A stretch of 64,000 bases of DNA from Polaribacter pectinis (GTDB lineage: Bacteria; Bacteroidota; Bacteroidia; Flavobacteriales; Flavobacteriaceae). The position numbers and the translations under genes were made by a program. The notes under the pieces were generated by a model. The model did not search any database. It was not told where the DNA came from and saw nothing but the letters and a program-made list of their open reading frames with translations. Positions 42,264 through 52,106 of this stretch are shown in pieces (position 1 is the first letter of the stretch; the number at the start of each line of letters is the position of its first letter). The stretch is taken from positions 1,023,501 to 1,087,500 of the forward strand of contig NZ_CP060695.1 in assembly GCF_014352875.1 (NCBI RefSeq). The letters are read 5' to 3'.

Positions 42264-44984
42264 TTAAAACAACTTCTGTTGTGTATCATCATCCGTATTT
42301 TCTTTTTTCTTCTGAATAGCTTTCTTTAAAAGTGCTTGTTTTTTATCCTCTTTATCAGCATCCTCTAAAACAGGCTTTTCAACAACAGGAATATCAATAA
42401 GTTTCTCTTCAATAACTTCTTCATCAACCACTTCTATTTCTTCAGTAGTTTCTTCCACTTCTTCTTCAAAAGGTAAAGATTCCAATAGATTTACTTGCTT
42501 CACTTTCTCTGTCGTTAATTGATTTCCTTGTGCTTTTATTCCTTTTACAGCAATAAATTCTTCAAAATTAACTTCCTCGTTTTCTAAACTTCGTTTCGAG
42601 TAAATTACTTCAGCAACTGGTCTGTAATCTGTGGCAACAATTTCTAACTGACTTTTAGGATGGTCAGAAATAAATTCTTCTTCCTTATCTGTAGTTTCAA
42701 TTAGAAAACGTTTTACATAATAACGTTCCTTTTCTCCATCATAATAAATGGCTGAAATTGGTTTGTTTGGTTTCCACTTTTCCAAGACAATCATATCATC
42801 ATCAAAATGCATTGCCAAATCTGGTTTTACCGCTTTTGCTTTTCCACTTTGGGTGATGATTAACAATTTATCTTCTGCTTTAAATTCGCCTAACAATTCA
42901 CCTCTATCATCAACATTTAAACGTTGTACAGCATCATCAAACCAAATTTTACGAGGTTTTAAAGTAGAGACTCCTTCCGATTTAAAATCGACACTTTTTA
43001 TTGAATATTTTGTAATTCTATTTCCACGAACTGCTCTTCCTTTTACAGCTAAATCCGCAAAATCGATGTCCCATTTCAACTTTTTCACACTTCCAACAGA
43101 ACGTAAATTAATGGTAACTACTTCTGCTTCTCCATTTGGGTTCGCAGAAAAATAATGAACAATAGAACCTTTACTTCCGTTTGTTAAATCGTACTCTTTA
43201 TCACGCGTTACAGAAGTTACGTTAAAACGTTTCATGTAACTTGGTCCACGAGCCCCATCTCTATACATAAAATTATAAACCGTTCTTTTATCTTTCTTTT
43301 TAAAGACAGCAACGTGTAAAATATCTTTTCCTACAAAAGTCTTCGCATCTACTTTTGTAACGGACATTACACCATCTTTTCTAAAGATAATAATATCATC
43401 TATATCTGAACAATCTGTAACAAATTCGTCTCTTTTTAAGGAAGTTCCAATAAAACCTTCTGCTCTATTTACATACAGTTTTGCGTTATTCATTGCCACC
43501 TTAGACGCTACAATGTCATCAAAAATTCTAATTTCCGTTTTACGCTCTTTTCCTTTTCCGTACGTTTCTTTCAAACGTTTAAAATAGTCGACTGCATACT
43601 CAATTAGGTTTGCTAAATGACCTTTTACAACGGCTATTTTATCTTCTAAACCTTCAATAAATTGCTTGGCTTTGTCAATATCGAATTTCGATATTTTCTT
43701 AATTCTTATTTCTGTTAAACGAGTAATATCTTCAACAGTTATGGCACGTTTTAAATGTTTTATATGTGGTTTTAAACCTTTATCAATTGCTTCAATTACG
43801 CCTTCCCAAGTTTCTTCCTCTTCAATATCTCTATAAATTCTATTTTCAATGAATATTCTCTCTAATGAAGAAAAATGCCATTGTTCTTCCAATTCATTTA
43901 ACTGAATTTCTAACTCTTTTTTCAGCAATTCTACTGTTAAATCTGTAGAGTGTTTCAACATTTCTGAAACCCCAACAAAAACAGGTTTGTTATTCTCAAT
44001 CGTACACGCTAAAGGTGAAATAGAACTTTCGCAATTCGTAAAAGCATACAAAGCATCAATACTTTTATCTGGCGAAACATTTGGTGGTAAATGCACTAAA
44101 ATTTCTACTTCAGCAGCAGTATTATCTTCAATCTTTTTAATTTTTATTTTCCCTTTCTCGTTCGCTTTAATAATGCTTTCAATTAAAGAAGTGGTGGTTG
44201 TCCCAAAAGGAATTTCAGTAATTACCAACGTTTTCTTATCTAATTGCGCAATTTTTGCACGAACTCTTACTTTTCCACCTCGTTTTCCATCTTTATAATT
44301 AGTGAAATCGGCAATTCCGCCTGTTAAAAAATCGGGTACAATTTTAAAACTTCTTCCTTTTAAATATTTTATGGAAGCATCAATTAGCTCAATAAAATTA
44401 TGAGGTAATATTTTGGTCGACAATCCAACTGCAATTCCCTCTGCTCCTTGTGCCAACAAAAGCGGAAATTTTACAGGCAAATCTATCGGCTCTTTTCGTC
44501 TTCCATCGTAAGACATTTTCCAATCCGTCGTTTTCGGATTAAAAACAACATCCAACGCAAATTTCGACAAACGAGCTTCAATATATCTAGATGCTGCAGC
44601 TCTGTCTCCAGTTAAGATATTTCCCCAGTTTCCTTGCATATCAATCAGTAATTCTTTCTGACCAATTTGCACCATTGCATCAGCAATAGAAGCATCTCCA
44701 TGAGGATGATATTGCATGGTATGACCAACAATATTCGCCACTTTATTGTAACGTCCATCGTCCAAATCCTTCATAGAATGCATAATTCTACGTTGCACAG
44801 GCTTCAAACCGTCTTCTAAAGAAGGTACTGCTCTTTCTAGAATTACATACGAAGCATAATCCAAAAACCACTCCTTGTACATTCCTGTAACTTTGGTAAT
44901 GGTTTCTTCTTGAGGCGATTCTAACTCCTCATTTTGGTTCGTTAATTCTTCTTCGTGTTCGTTTTCGTTTATTTCTTCACTCAT
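42264..44984 (-). CDS. parC: DNA topoisomerase IV subunit A (ParC)
   Basis: 906 residues of the GyrA/ParC family. The breakage-reunion domain has LKPVQRRIMHSM, HPHGDASIADAM (93-104) and the catalytic Tyr134 in AAASRYIEARLS. The C-terminal part is an incomplete beta-pinwheel without a clear GyrA box, and is followed by a Glu-rich tail, so ParC fits better than GyrA; pairing with the adjacent parE supports this. The residue matching GyrA Ser83 is Ala98. It decatenates daughter chromosomes with ParE, whose gene ends 3 nt upstream. Confidence 0.92.
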   Translation of the reverse strand: MSEEINENEHEEELTNQNEELESPQEETITKVTGMYKEWFLDYASYVILERAVPSLEDGLKPVQRRIMHSMKDLDDGRYNKVANIVGHTMQYHPHGDASIADAMVQIGQKELLIDMQGNWGNILTGDRAAASRYIEARLSKFALDVVFNPKTTDWKMSYDGRRKEPIDLPVKFPLLLAQGAEGIAVGLSTKILPHNFIELIDASIKYLKGRSFKIVPDFLTGGIADFTNYKDGKRGGKVRVRAKIAQLDKKTLVITEIPFGTTTTSLIESIIKANEKGKIKIKKIEDNTAAEVEILVHLPPNVSPDKSIDALYAFTNCESSISPLACTIENNKPVFVGVSEMLKHSTDLTVELLKKELEIQLNELEEQWHFSSLERIFIENRIYRDIEEEETWEGVIEAIDKGLKPHIKHLKRAITVEDITRLTEIRIKKISKFDIDKAKQFIEGLEDKIAVVKGHLANLIEYAVDYFKRLKETYGKGKERKTEIRIFDDIVASKVAMNNAKLYVNRAEGFIGTSLKRDEFVTDCSDIDDIIIFRKDGVMSVTKVDAKTFVGKDILHVAVFKKKDKRTVYNFMYRDGARGPSYMKRFNVTSVTRDKEYDLTNGSKGSIVHYFSANPNGEAEVVTINLRSVGSVKKLKWDIDFADLAVKGRAVRGNRITKYSIKSVDFKSEGVSTLKPRKIWFDDAVQRLNVDDRGELLGEFKAEDKLLIITQSGKAKAVKPDLAMHFDDDMIVLEKWKPNKPISAIYYDGEKERYYVKRFLIETTDKEEEFISDHPKSQLEIVATDYRPVAEVIYSKRSLENEEVNFEEFIAVKGIKAQGNQLTTEKVKQVNLLESLPFEEEVEETTEEIEVVDEEVIEEKLIDIPVVEKPVLEDADKEDKKQALLKKAIQKKKENTDDDTQQKLF

Positions 44985-44987
44985 ATT

Positions 44988-46847
44988 CTAAACTTCATCT
45001 TCTATAGTGTCCAACTCAACTTTCAAATTATCAATAATAAATTTTTGTCTATCTGGTGTATTCTTACCCATATAGAATTCCAACATTTGTTCAATAGACA
45101 TTTCTTTGTCTAACATTACAGGGTCTAAACGAATGTCATCACCAATAAAATGAACAAATTCATTTGGTGAAATCTCACCCAAACCTTTAAATCGAGTTAT
45201 TTCTGGTTTTCCTCTTAATTTCTCAATTGCTTCTCGTTTTTCTTCTTCAGAATAACAATAAAAAGTTTCTTTCTTATTTCGAACTCTAAACAACGGAGTT
45301 TCTAAAATATATAAATGTCCTTCTTTGATTAATTCAGGGAAAAACTGCAAGAAAAATGTGATTAATAACAAACGAATGTGCATTCCATCAACATCGGCAT
45401 CTGTTGCAATTACAATGTTGTTATAACGCAAATCTTCTAAACCATCTTCGATATTTAAAGCGGCCTGTAAAAGGTTGAATTCTTCGTTTTCATATACAAT
45501 TTTTTTACTTAATCCGTAAGAATTTAAAGGCTTTCCCTTTAAACTAAAAACGGCTTGAGTGTTTACGTTTCGCGATTTTGTAATAGAACCAGAAGCAGAA
45601 TCTCCCTCTGTAATAAACAAAGTAGTTTCTAAATAATTTTCCTTTTTAATATCACCTAAATGAATTCTACAATCACGTAATTTTTTATTGTGTAAACTCG
45701 CTTTTTTAGCACGATCTTTAGCTAACTTTCTAATTCCTGAAAGCTCTTTTCTTTCTTTCTCTGCTTGTACAATTTTTCTTTGAAGCTTATCTGCAGTGTC
45801 AGGATTTTTATGCAGATAATTATCTAGCTTTGTTTTTAGAAAATCGTTTATGTAGGTTCTAACTGTTGGTAAATCTCCACCCATATCTGTAGAACCCAAC
45901 TTTGTCTTTGTCTGACTTTCAAAAACAGGTTCCATCACTTTTATGGCGATTGCAGAAATTATCGATTTTCGAATGTCTGAAGCTTCAAAATTCTTTCCAT
46001 AAAATTCTCGAATTGTTTTTACAATCGCTTCTCTAAATGCAGATTGATGTGTTCCACCTTGTGTGGTGTGCTGACCGTTTACAAACGAATGATATTCCTC
46101 TGAATATTGGGTTTTACTGTGCGTAATTGCAACTTCAATATCATGTCCTTTCAAGTGAATAATTGGATATAACATATCATCTTGATTATTATTATCTTCC
46201 AATAAATCTTTTAATCCGTTTTCAGAGAAATACTTTTCTCCGTTAAAAATTATGGTTAAACCTGGGTTTAAATACACATAATTCTTCAGCATTTTTGCTA
46301 CATATTCATTTCTGAACTTGTATTTCTTAAATATTTCTTCATCTGGTACAAAAGAAACTTTCGTTCCTTTTCTTCGAGAAGTTTCTTCTAAAAATTCCTG
46401 ATTTTCTAAATTTCCTTGACTAAATTCCGCTGAAGCAGATTTTCCTTCACGAGAAGATTCTACTCTAAAATAAGAAGATAATGCGTTTACTGCTTTTGTA
46501 CCAACTCCGTTTAAACCAACAGATTTTTTAAAGGCTTTAGAATCGTATTTACCTCCAGTATTCATCTTGGAAACTACGTCAACCACTTTCCCTAACGGAA
46601 TTCCACGACCATAATCTCGAACCGTAACTTTACTTCCATGAATAGAAATTTCAATAGTTTTTCCAGCTCCCATTACATATTCGTCAATGGAATTGTCTAA
46701 AACTTCCTTCACCAAAATATAAATTCCATCGTCTGCAGAAGAGCCATCTCCTAATTTTCCAATGTACATTCCTGGACGCATTCTAATATGCTCTTTCCAA
46801 TCTAAAGACCGAATATTATCTTCTGTATATTTTGTTTCTTGACTCAT
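44988..46847 (-). CDS. parE: DNA topoisomerase IV subunit B (ParE)
   Basis: 619 residues, the compact ParE length (GyrB is usually longer). GHKL ATPase domain with [35 protein letters not shown] and [18 protein letters not shown] with [11 protein letters not shown] and [12 protein letters not shown]; the C-terminus ends [26 protein letters not shown]. It supplies ATP-driven gate movement for ParC. It precedes parC by 3 nt on the same strand, and the pair is one operon. Confidence 0.94.
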   Translation of the reverse strand: MSQETKYTEDNIRSLDWKEHIRMRPGMYIGKLGDGSSADDGIYILVKEVLDNSIDEYVMGAGKTIEISIHGSKVTVRDYGRGIPLGKVVDVVSKMNTGGKYDSKAFKKSVGLNGVGTKAVNALSSYFRVESSREGKSASAEFSQGNLENQEFLEETSRRKGTKVSFVPDEEIFKKYKFRNEYVAKMLKNYVYLNPGLTIIFNGEKYFSENGLKDLLEDNNNQDDMLYPIIHLKGHDIEVAITHSKTQYSEEYHSFVNGQHTTQGGTHQSAFREAIVKTIREFYGKNFEASDIRKSIISAIAIKVMEPVFESQTKTKLGSTDMGGDLPTVRTYINDFLKTKLDNYLHKNPDTADKLQRKIVQAEKERKELSGIRKLAKDRAKKASLHNKKLRDCRIHLGDIKKENYLETTLFITEGDSASGSITKSRNVNTQAVFSLKGKPLNSYGLSKKIVYENEEFNLLQAALNIEDGLEDLRYNNIVIATDADVDGMHIRLLLITFFLQFFPELIKEGHLYILETPLFRVRNKKETFYCYSEEEKREAIEKLRGKPEITRFKGLGEISPNEFVHFIGDDIRLDPVMLDKEMSIEQMLEFYMGKNTPDRQKFIIDNLKVELDTIEDEV

Positions 46848-47062
46848 AAAAATCTCTTACTACTGTTAGGTTTGAAGTACTCGTAAAAATAGGGTTTAAC
46901 AAAGAAAAATGAAATGCCTTTAACAATTAGTTATTAACATGATTTCAACGAAAATTAAAGCATTATTTTACTAAAATCATCAAGTAAATTTGATGTAAAA
47001 ATCACAATAAAAAACAATTTGTTATATTTTTAAACAAATACAAGTTTATTAAACAATTTGGT

Positions 47063-47070
47063 TACTTTTG
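47063..47070 (+). promoter_or_regulatory. Possible -7 box TACTTTTG of lysA
   Basis: TAnnTTTG match 23 nt before the GTG start codon of lysA. Confidence 0.45.
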
Positions 47071-47093
47071 ACCCGAAATAAAAATATATTATT

Positions 47094-48338
47094 GTGGAAA
47101 GAACACAACTTTTAGAATTAGCAAATAAATACGGAAGTCCTTTATACGTTTACGATACAGATAAAATTGAAACGCAATACAAACGCCTAACAGGTGCATT
47201 TAATTCTGTTGATAATTTAAAATTGAATTATGCTGTTAAAGCATTATCGAACGTAAATATTTTAAAGTTTTTAACCAATTTAGGTGCTGGTTTAGATACA
47301 GTTTCTATTCAAGAAGTACAATTGAGTTTAACAACGGGAATTGACCCAAAGAATATTATTTACACGCCAAATGGTGTTTCTCTTCAAGAAATTGAAGAAG
47401 TTGCAAAATTAGGTGTTCAAATTAATATTGATAATCTTTCTATTTTAGAATCATTTGGTCAAAAACATCCAGAAATTCCTGTTTGTGTTCGTATCAATCC
47501 GCATATTATGGCTGGTGGAAATTCTAAAATTTCTGTAGGTCATATCGATTCTAAATTCGGAATTTCGATTCACCAAGTTCCTCACATTCAACGTGTCGTA
47601 GAAAACACAGGAATGAATATTAATGGAATTCACATGCATACAGGATCTGATATTTTAGATATTGATACTTTTTTACGTGCATCAGAAATTTTATTTGATG
47701 TGGCAAAACAATTCAAAAATATCGATTTTATCGACTTTGGAAGTGGATTTAAAGTGCCTTATAAAGAAGGAGATATTTCTACAGATATAGAGCAATTAGG
47801 TTTACAATTATCAGAAAGATTTAATGATTTTTGTACTGAATATGGAAAAGAAATAACATTAATGTTCGAACCAGGTAAGTTTTTGGTTTCTGAAGCGGGT
47901 TCTTTTTTAGCAAAAGTAAATGTTGTAAAACAAACAACTTCAACAGTTTTTGCACATGTAGATTCTGGTTTTAATCACTTGGTTAGACCAATGATGTACG
48001 ATTCTTATCATCATATTACAAATATTTCTAATCCGTCAGGAAAAGACCGTTATTACTCGGTTGTAGGTTATATTTGCGAAACTGATACGTTTGCATCAAA
48101 CAGAAGAATTTCAGAAATTTCTGAAGAAGATGTTTTATGTTTCCACAATGCTGGAGCTTACTGTTTTTCAATGGCTTCTAACTACAATTCTCGTTATATT
48201 CCTGCAGAAGTTATGATTGTTGATGGAAAAGATTACTTAATTAGAAAAAGACAAACAATGCAAGATATTTTACAAAATCAAGTTGTGGTAGATTTTGCAC
48301 CAAAAAGTAAAACTAAAAAAGAGAAAGTTACTGCTTAA
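47094..48338 (+). CDS. lysA: Diaminopimelate decarboxylase
   Basis: 414 residues. PLP-dependent fold-type III enzyme that turns meso-diaminopimelate into L-lysine. The PLP-binding Lys is in LNYAVKALSN; other motifs are HMHTGSDI, FGSGFKVPY, EPGKFLV and the C-terminal active-site GYICETDTF and NAGAYCFSMASNYNSR. The start is GTG at 47094 (reading MERTQLLELANKYG); no in-frame ATG lies at a suitable place. Single gene, followed by a terminator-like hairpin at 48364. Confidence 0.94.
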   Translation: MERTQLLELANKYGSPLYVYDTDKIETQYKRLTGAFNSVDNLKLNYAVKALSNVNILKFLTNLGAGLDTVSIQEVQLSLTTGIDPKNIIYTPNGVSLQEIEEVAKLGVQINIDNLSILESFGQKHPEIPVCVRINPHIMAGGNSKISVGHIDSKFGISIHQVPHIQRVVENTGMNINGIHMHTGSDILDIDTFLRASEILFDVAKQFKNIDFIDFGSGFKVPYKEGDISTDIEQLGLQLSERFNDFCTEYGKEITLMFEPGKFLVSEAGSFLAKVNVVKQTTSTVFAHVDSGFNHLVRPMMYDSYHHITNISNPSGKDRYYSVVGYICETDTFASNRRISEISEEDVLCFHNAGAYCFSMASNYNSRYIPAEVMIVDGKDYLIRKRQTMQDILQNQVVVDFAPKSKTKKEKVTA

Positions 48339-48363
48339 AATCTTTAAAAATAAATTATTTTAG

Positions 48364-48409
48364 CCACAGAAACACAAAATATACATTGTGATTTTTGTGG
48401 TTTTTTTTT
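48364..48409 (+). terminator. Imperfect intrinsic terminator after lysA
   Basis: CCACA-G-AAA-C-AC pairs with GT-G-ATTT-T-TGTGG around a central loop, followed by a run of nine Ts. Confidence 0.7.
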
Positions 48410-48428
48410 ACATCAAAAATAAAAGAAA

Positions 48429-49040
48429 ATGAAAATATTAGGAATTGGTAGTAATTATGTAATTGACCAAAAAGAAATCGAAGAAAGAAGAAAAGGAAAA
48501 AAGTTTATCTTCTCTAAACCAGAAACAGCTTTAGCAGTTAATTGCGATGTTAAATACCCAAGTTTCACAAATCAATTGGTTTATGAAGTTGAGTTAGTGA
48601 TTAAAATCGGTAAAAAAGGGAAAGACATATCTGTTGAAAATGCAAACGATTATATTTCTGAAATTGCTGTAGGAATCGATTATACAGCCAAAGATGTTTT
48701 AAATGATTATAGAGAAAGAAAACATCCTTGGGAATTTGCAAAAGGGTTTGATGGTGCTGCTCCTATCTCCAATTTTAAGCCTGTTTCTAATTTTCCAGAT
48801 TTGAATAATATAAATTTTGATTTAAAAATAAACGGAGAACAAAAACAAAAAAGTAGTACAGCGTTTATGATTAATAATTTCGCAGATATTATTTCATTTA
48901 TTTCTGAATATATGACGTTAGAACCTGGAGATTTAATCTTCACAGGAACTCCTGCTGCAGGAATTGGAGAAATTCAAAAAGGAGATCATTTGCAATGTTC
49001 TATTGAAGGTGAATTGTTATTAGATTTTAAAATGATATAA
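48429..49040 (+). CDS. Fumarylacetoacetate hydrolase (FAH) family protein
   Basis: 203 residues, the short FAH-domain form. The metal-binding set is visible: YEVELVIKIGK (two Glu), the VGIDYTAKDV block, KGFDGAAPISNF and the C-terminal FTGTPAAGIGEIQKGD. Members cleave or decarboxylate beta-diketo acids (acylpyruvate hydrolase or oxaloacetate decarboxylase); the actual substrate cannot be told. Followed 9 nt later by a GNAT gene, so likely cotranscribed. Confidence 0.9.
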   Translation: MKILGIGSNYVIDQKEIEERRKGKKFIFSKPETALAVNCDVKYPSFTNQLVYEVELVIKIGKKGKDISVENANDYISEIAVGIDYTAKDVLNDYRERKHPWEFAKGFDGAAPISNFKPVSNFPDLNNINFDLKINGEQKQKSSTAFMINNFADIISFISEYMTLEPGDLIFTGTPAAGIGEIQKGDHLQCSIEGELLLDFKMI

Positions 49041-49049
49041 TTTTTACTG

Positions 49050-49565
49050 ATGAAAATTCAACTTTCTACTTTAGACAATGTTCCTGCAATTATGGAAATT
49101 ATTAATGATGCTAAAGCTTATTTATTATCTCAAAATATCGATCAATGGCAAAATGGATATCCAAATGCTGAACAAGTTGAAAACGATATTAAAAACGGAG
49201 AAAGCTTTGTGGTTGTTAATGATGAAAACCAAATAATGGCAACTTCCATGTTTACCACCAACAAAGAACCAACTTATAAAGTTATTGATGGAAATTGGAT
49301 TATAAATGAAGATGAAAAATATGGTGTAATACATAGAATGGCAATCAAAAAAGAGTTTAGAAAATTCGGTTTGGCAACTTTTATGTTCCATGAATTTCAC
49401 ATGCAATTATTAGAAAATAAAGTAAAAAGTTTAAAGATTGATACACATGAAGAAAACATTGGAATGCAATCTTTAATCAAAAAATTAGGTTACAAATATT
49501 GTGGTGTTATTTACACAAGTTACAACGCAAAAAGATTGGCTTTTGAGAAAGTAATTTCTGAATAA
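49050..49565 (+). CDS. GNAT family N-acetyltransferase
   Basis: 171 residues with the GNAT fold: VPAIMEIINDAKAYL (alpha1), IIAT-type strand QIMATSMFTT, and motif A VIHRMAIKKEFRKFGLATFMF, which contains the acetyl-CoA loop R-K-F-G-L-A. LKIDTHEENIGMQSLIKKLGYKYCG is the usual motif B (Asn then K-LGY), here split by residues 133-157. Acceptor unknown, possibly a small amine or amino acid. It lies between the FAH-like gene and the terminator at 49589. Confidence 0.88.
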   Translation: MKIQLSTLDNVPAIMEIINDAKAYLLSQNIDQWQNGYPNAEQVENDIKNGESFVVVNDENQIMATSMFTTNKEPTYKVIDGNWIINEDEKYGVIHRMAIKKEFRKFGLATFMFHEFHMQLLENKVKSLKIDTHEENIGMQSLIKKLGYKYCGVIYTSYNAKRLAFEKVISE

Positions 49566-49588
49566 ATCAATATTAAAAGTATATTTAC

Positions 49589-49625
49589 AACCTCATAAAT
49601 TTAACTTTATGGGGTTTCTTTTTTC
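49589..49625 (+). terminator. Intrinsic terminator after the GNAT gene
   Basis: 11-bp stem AACCTCATAAA / TTTATGGGGTT (one T-G pair), 6-nt loop and a T-rich tail. Confidence 0.85.
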
Positions 49626-49645
49626 TGATAAAATTCAAATATAAA

Positions 49646-51769
49646 ATGCAATTACTTCAATATATAATTCAGCAAACACAACTATCATCTAAATCTGTAG
49701 AAAACACTATCTCTTTGTTAAATGAAGACGCTACAATTCCTTTTATAAGTAGATATAGAAAGGAAATGACTGGTAATTTAGATGAAGTTGAAATTGGAAA
49801 AATAGTCAATTTTAAAGAAATTTTTGAAGCGTTAGAAAAACGAAAAAAAGCGATTTTAAAAGCATTAGAAGAGCAAAATGTTCTAACTGCTGAATTAGAA
49901 CAAAAAGTAAACAATTCTAAAGATATGATTGCTTTAGAAGATTTGTATTTACCTTTCAAGAAAAAGCGAAAAACAAAAGCGGAAACTGCACGTTTACAAG
50001 GTTTAGAACCGTTGGCGAAGATGATTATGAGTCAGCGTATAAATGACTTGGAACATACTGCTTCAAAATATACTTCCAACGAAGTTGAAACTATTGAAGA
50101 TGCTTTGGAAGGTGCTCGTTTTATCATTGCAGAATGGATTAACGAAAGAACTGATATCAGAACTCATATTAGACGAGAATTAGAACGTTATTCTACGATT
50201 TCATCGAAAGTTGTAAAGAAAGAAATTGATAACGAAAAAGCACAAAAATTTAAAGATTATTTCGATTGGAGCGAATCTTTAATGCGAATTCCATCACACA
50301 GATTGTTGGCAATTTTAAGAGCAGAAAATGAAGGCTTTATTCGTGTTAAAATAGAAATTGACAAAGAACGAGGGCTTCAAAAAATGGAAGACAGAATTAT
50401 TCGTTCTCAAAACGAATGTTCAGAGCAAATACAATTGGCTATCGAAGATGCTTATAAACGTTTGTTATTTCCCTCTTTATCTAACGAAGCGTTATCAATT
50501 GCCAAAGAAAAAGCAGATGAAAATGCCATTTTAGTTTTTGCTAAAAACCTGAAACAATTATTATTAGGTGCTCCTTTAGGAGAAAAAAGAATTTTAGCAA
50601 TCGATCCTGGTTTTAGATCTGGTTGTAAAGTAGTTTGTTTAAATGAGCAAGGAGATTTGTTGCATAATGAGAATATTTATCCTCATGAACCACAAAAACA
50701 AACCATAGAAGCGATTAAAAAAATCAGCTCTTTAGCAGAATCTTATAATACAGAAGCCATTGCAATTGGAAATGGAACAGCATCCAGAGAAACAGAACAA
50801 TTGGTACAAAAAATTCAGTTTAAGAATAAAGTTGAAGTTTTTGTAGTTAGTGAAGCTGGTGCCTCTATTTATTCTGCTTCAAAAATTGCCAGAGACGAAT
50901 TCCCAAATTACGATGTTACGGTTCGTGGTTCTGTTTCTATTGGAAGACGTCTGCAAGATCCTTTGGCTGAATTGGTAAAGATTGATGCAAAATCGATTGG
51001 AGTTGGGCAATATCAGCATGATGTAGATCAATCAAAATTGAAAAAATCTTTAGATTCTACTGTAGAAAGTTGTGTAAATACTGTTGGTGTAAACATAAAT
51101 ACTGCAAGTGAATCTTTGTTGAGTTATGTTTCTGGAATTGGACCAAAAATTGCAGAAAATATTGTAAATTATAGAAACGAAAATGGTTCTTTTACTTCAA
51201 GAACTGCCATTAAAAAAGTACCACGTTTAGGAGGAAAAGCTTTTGAGCAATCTGCAGGTTTTTTACGAATTAAAAATGGTAAAAATCCGTTAGATGATTC
51301 TGGTGTGCATCCAGAAAGTTATGCTTTGGTTGATAAAATGTCGAAAGACAACAAAGTAAAAGTTGCAGATTTTATTGGTAATAAAGAGATTCTTCAAAAA
51401 ATAAATTTAAAAAATTATATTTCTGAAACCATTGGTTTGCCAACTTTAGAAGATATTATTAAAGAATTAGAAAAACCTGGAGTTGACCCAAGAGAAAAGG
51501 CAAAAGCATTTTCTTTTGACCAAAATATCAAATCCATTTCTGATTTAAGAACCGGACAAATTTTACCAGCAATTGTAAATAATATTACCAATTTTGGCTG
51601 TTTTGTAGATATCGGAATTAAAGAAAGTGGCTTAATTCACGTTTCTAACTTATCAGATACTTTTGTAAAAGATGTCAATGCAATTGTGGCTTTAAATCAG
51701 CAAATTTTGGTAAAAGTATTAGAGGTTGATATTGTTCGAAAGCGAATTCAATTGGCTTTGGTTAAATAA
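49646..51769 (+). CDS. Tex family RNA-binding transcription accessory protein
   Basis: 707 residues. Domains in order: Tex N-terminal helical region (ISRYRKEMTGNLDE), a YqgF/RNase H-like domain (ILAIDPGFRSGCKVVCL, about 315-440), a helix-hairpin-helix block (LLSYVSGIGPKIAENIV, about 490-560) and a C-terminal S1 domain (ILPAIVNNITNFGCFVDIG, about 635-705). Tex binds RNA and affects transcription elongation and stress tolerance; the exact role here is unproven. Separate unit after the 49589 terminator. Confidence 0.94.
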   Translation: MQLLQYIIQQTQLSSKSVENTISLLNEDATIPFISRYRKEMTGNLDEVEIGKIVNFKEIFEALEKRKKAILKALEEQNVLTAELEQKVNNSKDMIALEDLYLPFKKKRKTKAETARLQGLEPLAKMIMSQRINDLEHTASKYTSNEVETIEDALEGARFIIAEWINERTDIRTHIRRELERYSTISSKVVKKEIDNEKAQKFKDYFDWSESLMRIPSHRLLAILRAENEGFIRVKIEIDKERGLQKMEDRIIRSQNECSEQIQLAIEDAYKRLLFPSLSNEALSIAKEKADENAILVFAKNLKQLLLGAPLGEKRILAIDPGFRSGCKVVCLNEQGDLLHNENIYPHEPQKQTIEAIKKISSLAESYNTEAIAIGNGTASRETEQLVQKIQFKNKVEVFVVSEAGASIYSASKIARDEFPNYDVTVRGSVSIGRRLQDPLAELVKIDAKSIGVGQYQHDVDQSKLKKSLDSTVESCVNTVGVNINTASESLLSYVSGIGPKIAENIVNYRNENGSFTSRTAIKKVPRLGGKAFEQSAGFLRIKNGKNPLDDSGVHPESYALVDKMSKDNKVKVADFIGNKEILQKINLKNYISETIGLPTLEDIIKELEKPGVDPREKAKAFSFDQNIKSISDLRTGQILPAIVNNITNFGCFVDIGIKESGLIHVSNLSDTFVKDVNAIVALNQQILVKVLEVDIVRKRIQLALVK

Positions 51770-51789
51770 AATTTTTATTATCTTTAAAC

Positions 51790-51933
51790 ATGAGTAAAAA
51801 AGAAAAAACAGATTTATGGGATGACTTAACTGATTCTCAAAAGAATGAAATTCAGCAAGAAGTTAGTGAATCAATTAAAAAGAAAAAACTCTCTTGGGAA
51901 GATGTGAAAAAAGAACTTTCAAAATTAAAGTGA
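51790..51933 (+). CDS. 47-residue antitoxin-like small protein
   Basis: ATG at 51790 to TGA at 51931-51933, 20 nt after tex. The product is highly charged and helical: MSKKEKTDLWDDLTDSQ then EIQQEVSESI and a C-terminal SWEDVKKELSKLK. The W-DDL-T--QK-EI and WEDVKKEL words resemble small addiction-module antitoxins that cap RelE/ParE-like toxins, but no toxin gene follows; the next 60 nt lead to a terminator at 51994. Too short for confident family assignment; the coding case rests on biased codons, the tex-proximal position and the familiar motif. Confidence 0.6.
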   Translation: MSKKEKTDLWDDLTDSQKNEIQQEVSESIKKKKLSWEDVKKELSKLK

Positions 51934-51993
51934 TATTAATCCTATTTATAAATTAAATAATCTCTTAATTAATAATATACAAATTCCTATTTT

Positions 51994-52030
51994 AGTCCTT
52001 CATGTTTTAAGAAACTGAAGGACTTCTATT
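51994..52030 (+). terminator. Intrinsic terminator after tex and the small gene
   Basis: 9-bp perfect stem AGTCCTTCA / TGAAGGACT (51994-52002 / 52016-52024) and a T-rich tail. Confidence 0.8.
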
Positions 52031-52106
52031 TTATTAACAATCGCAAAAAGAACATCTTTAATTATATAATAATTCACTAATTTCGAACTCACAAAATTAA
52101 TCAACA

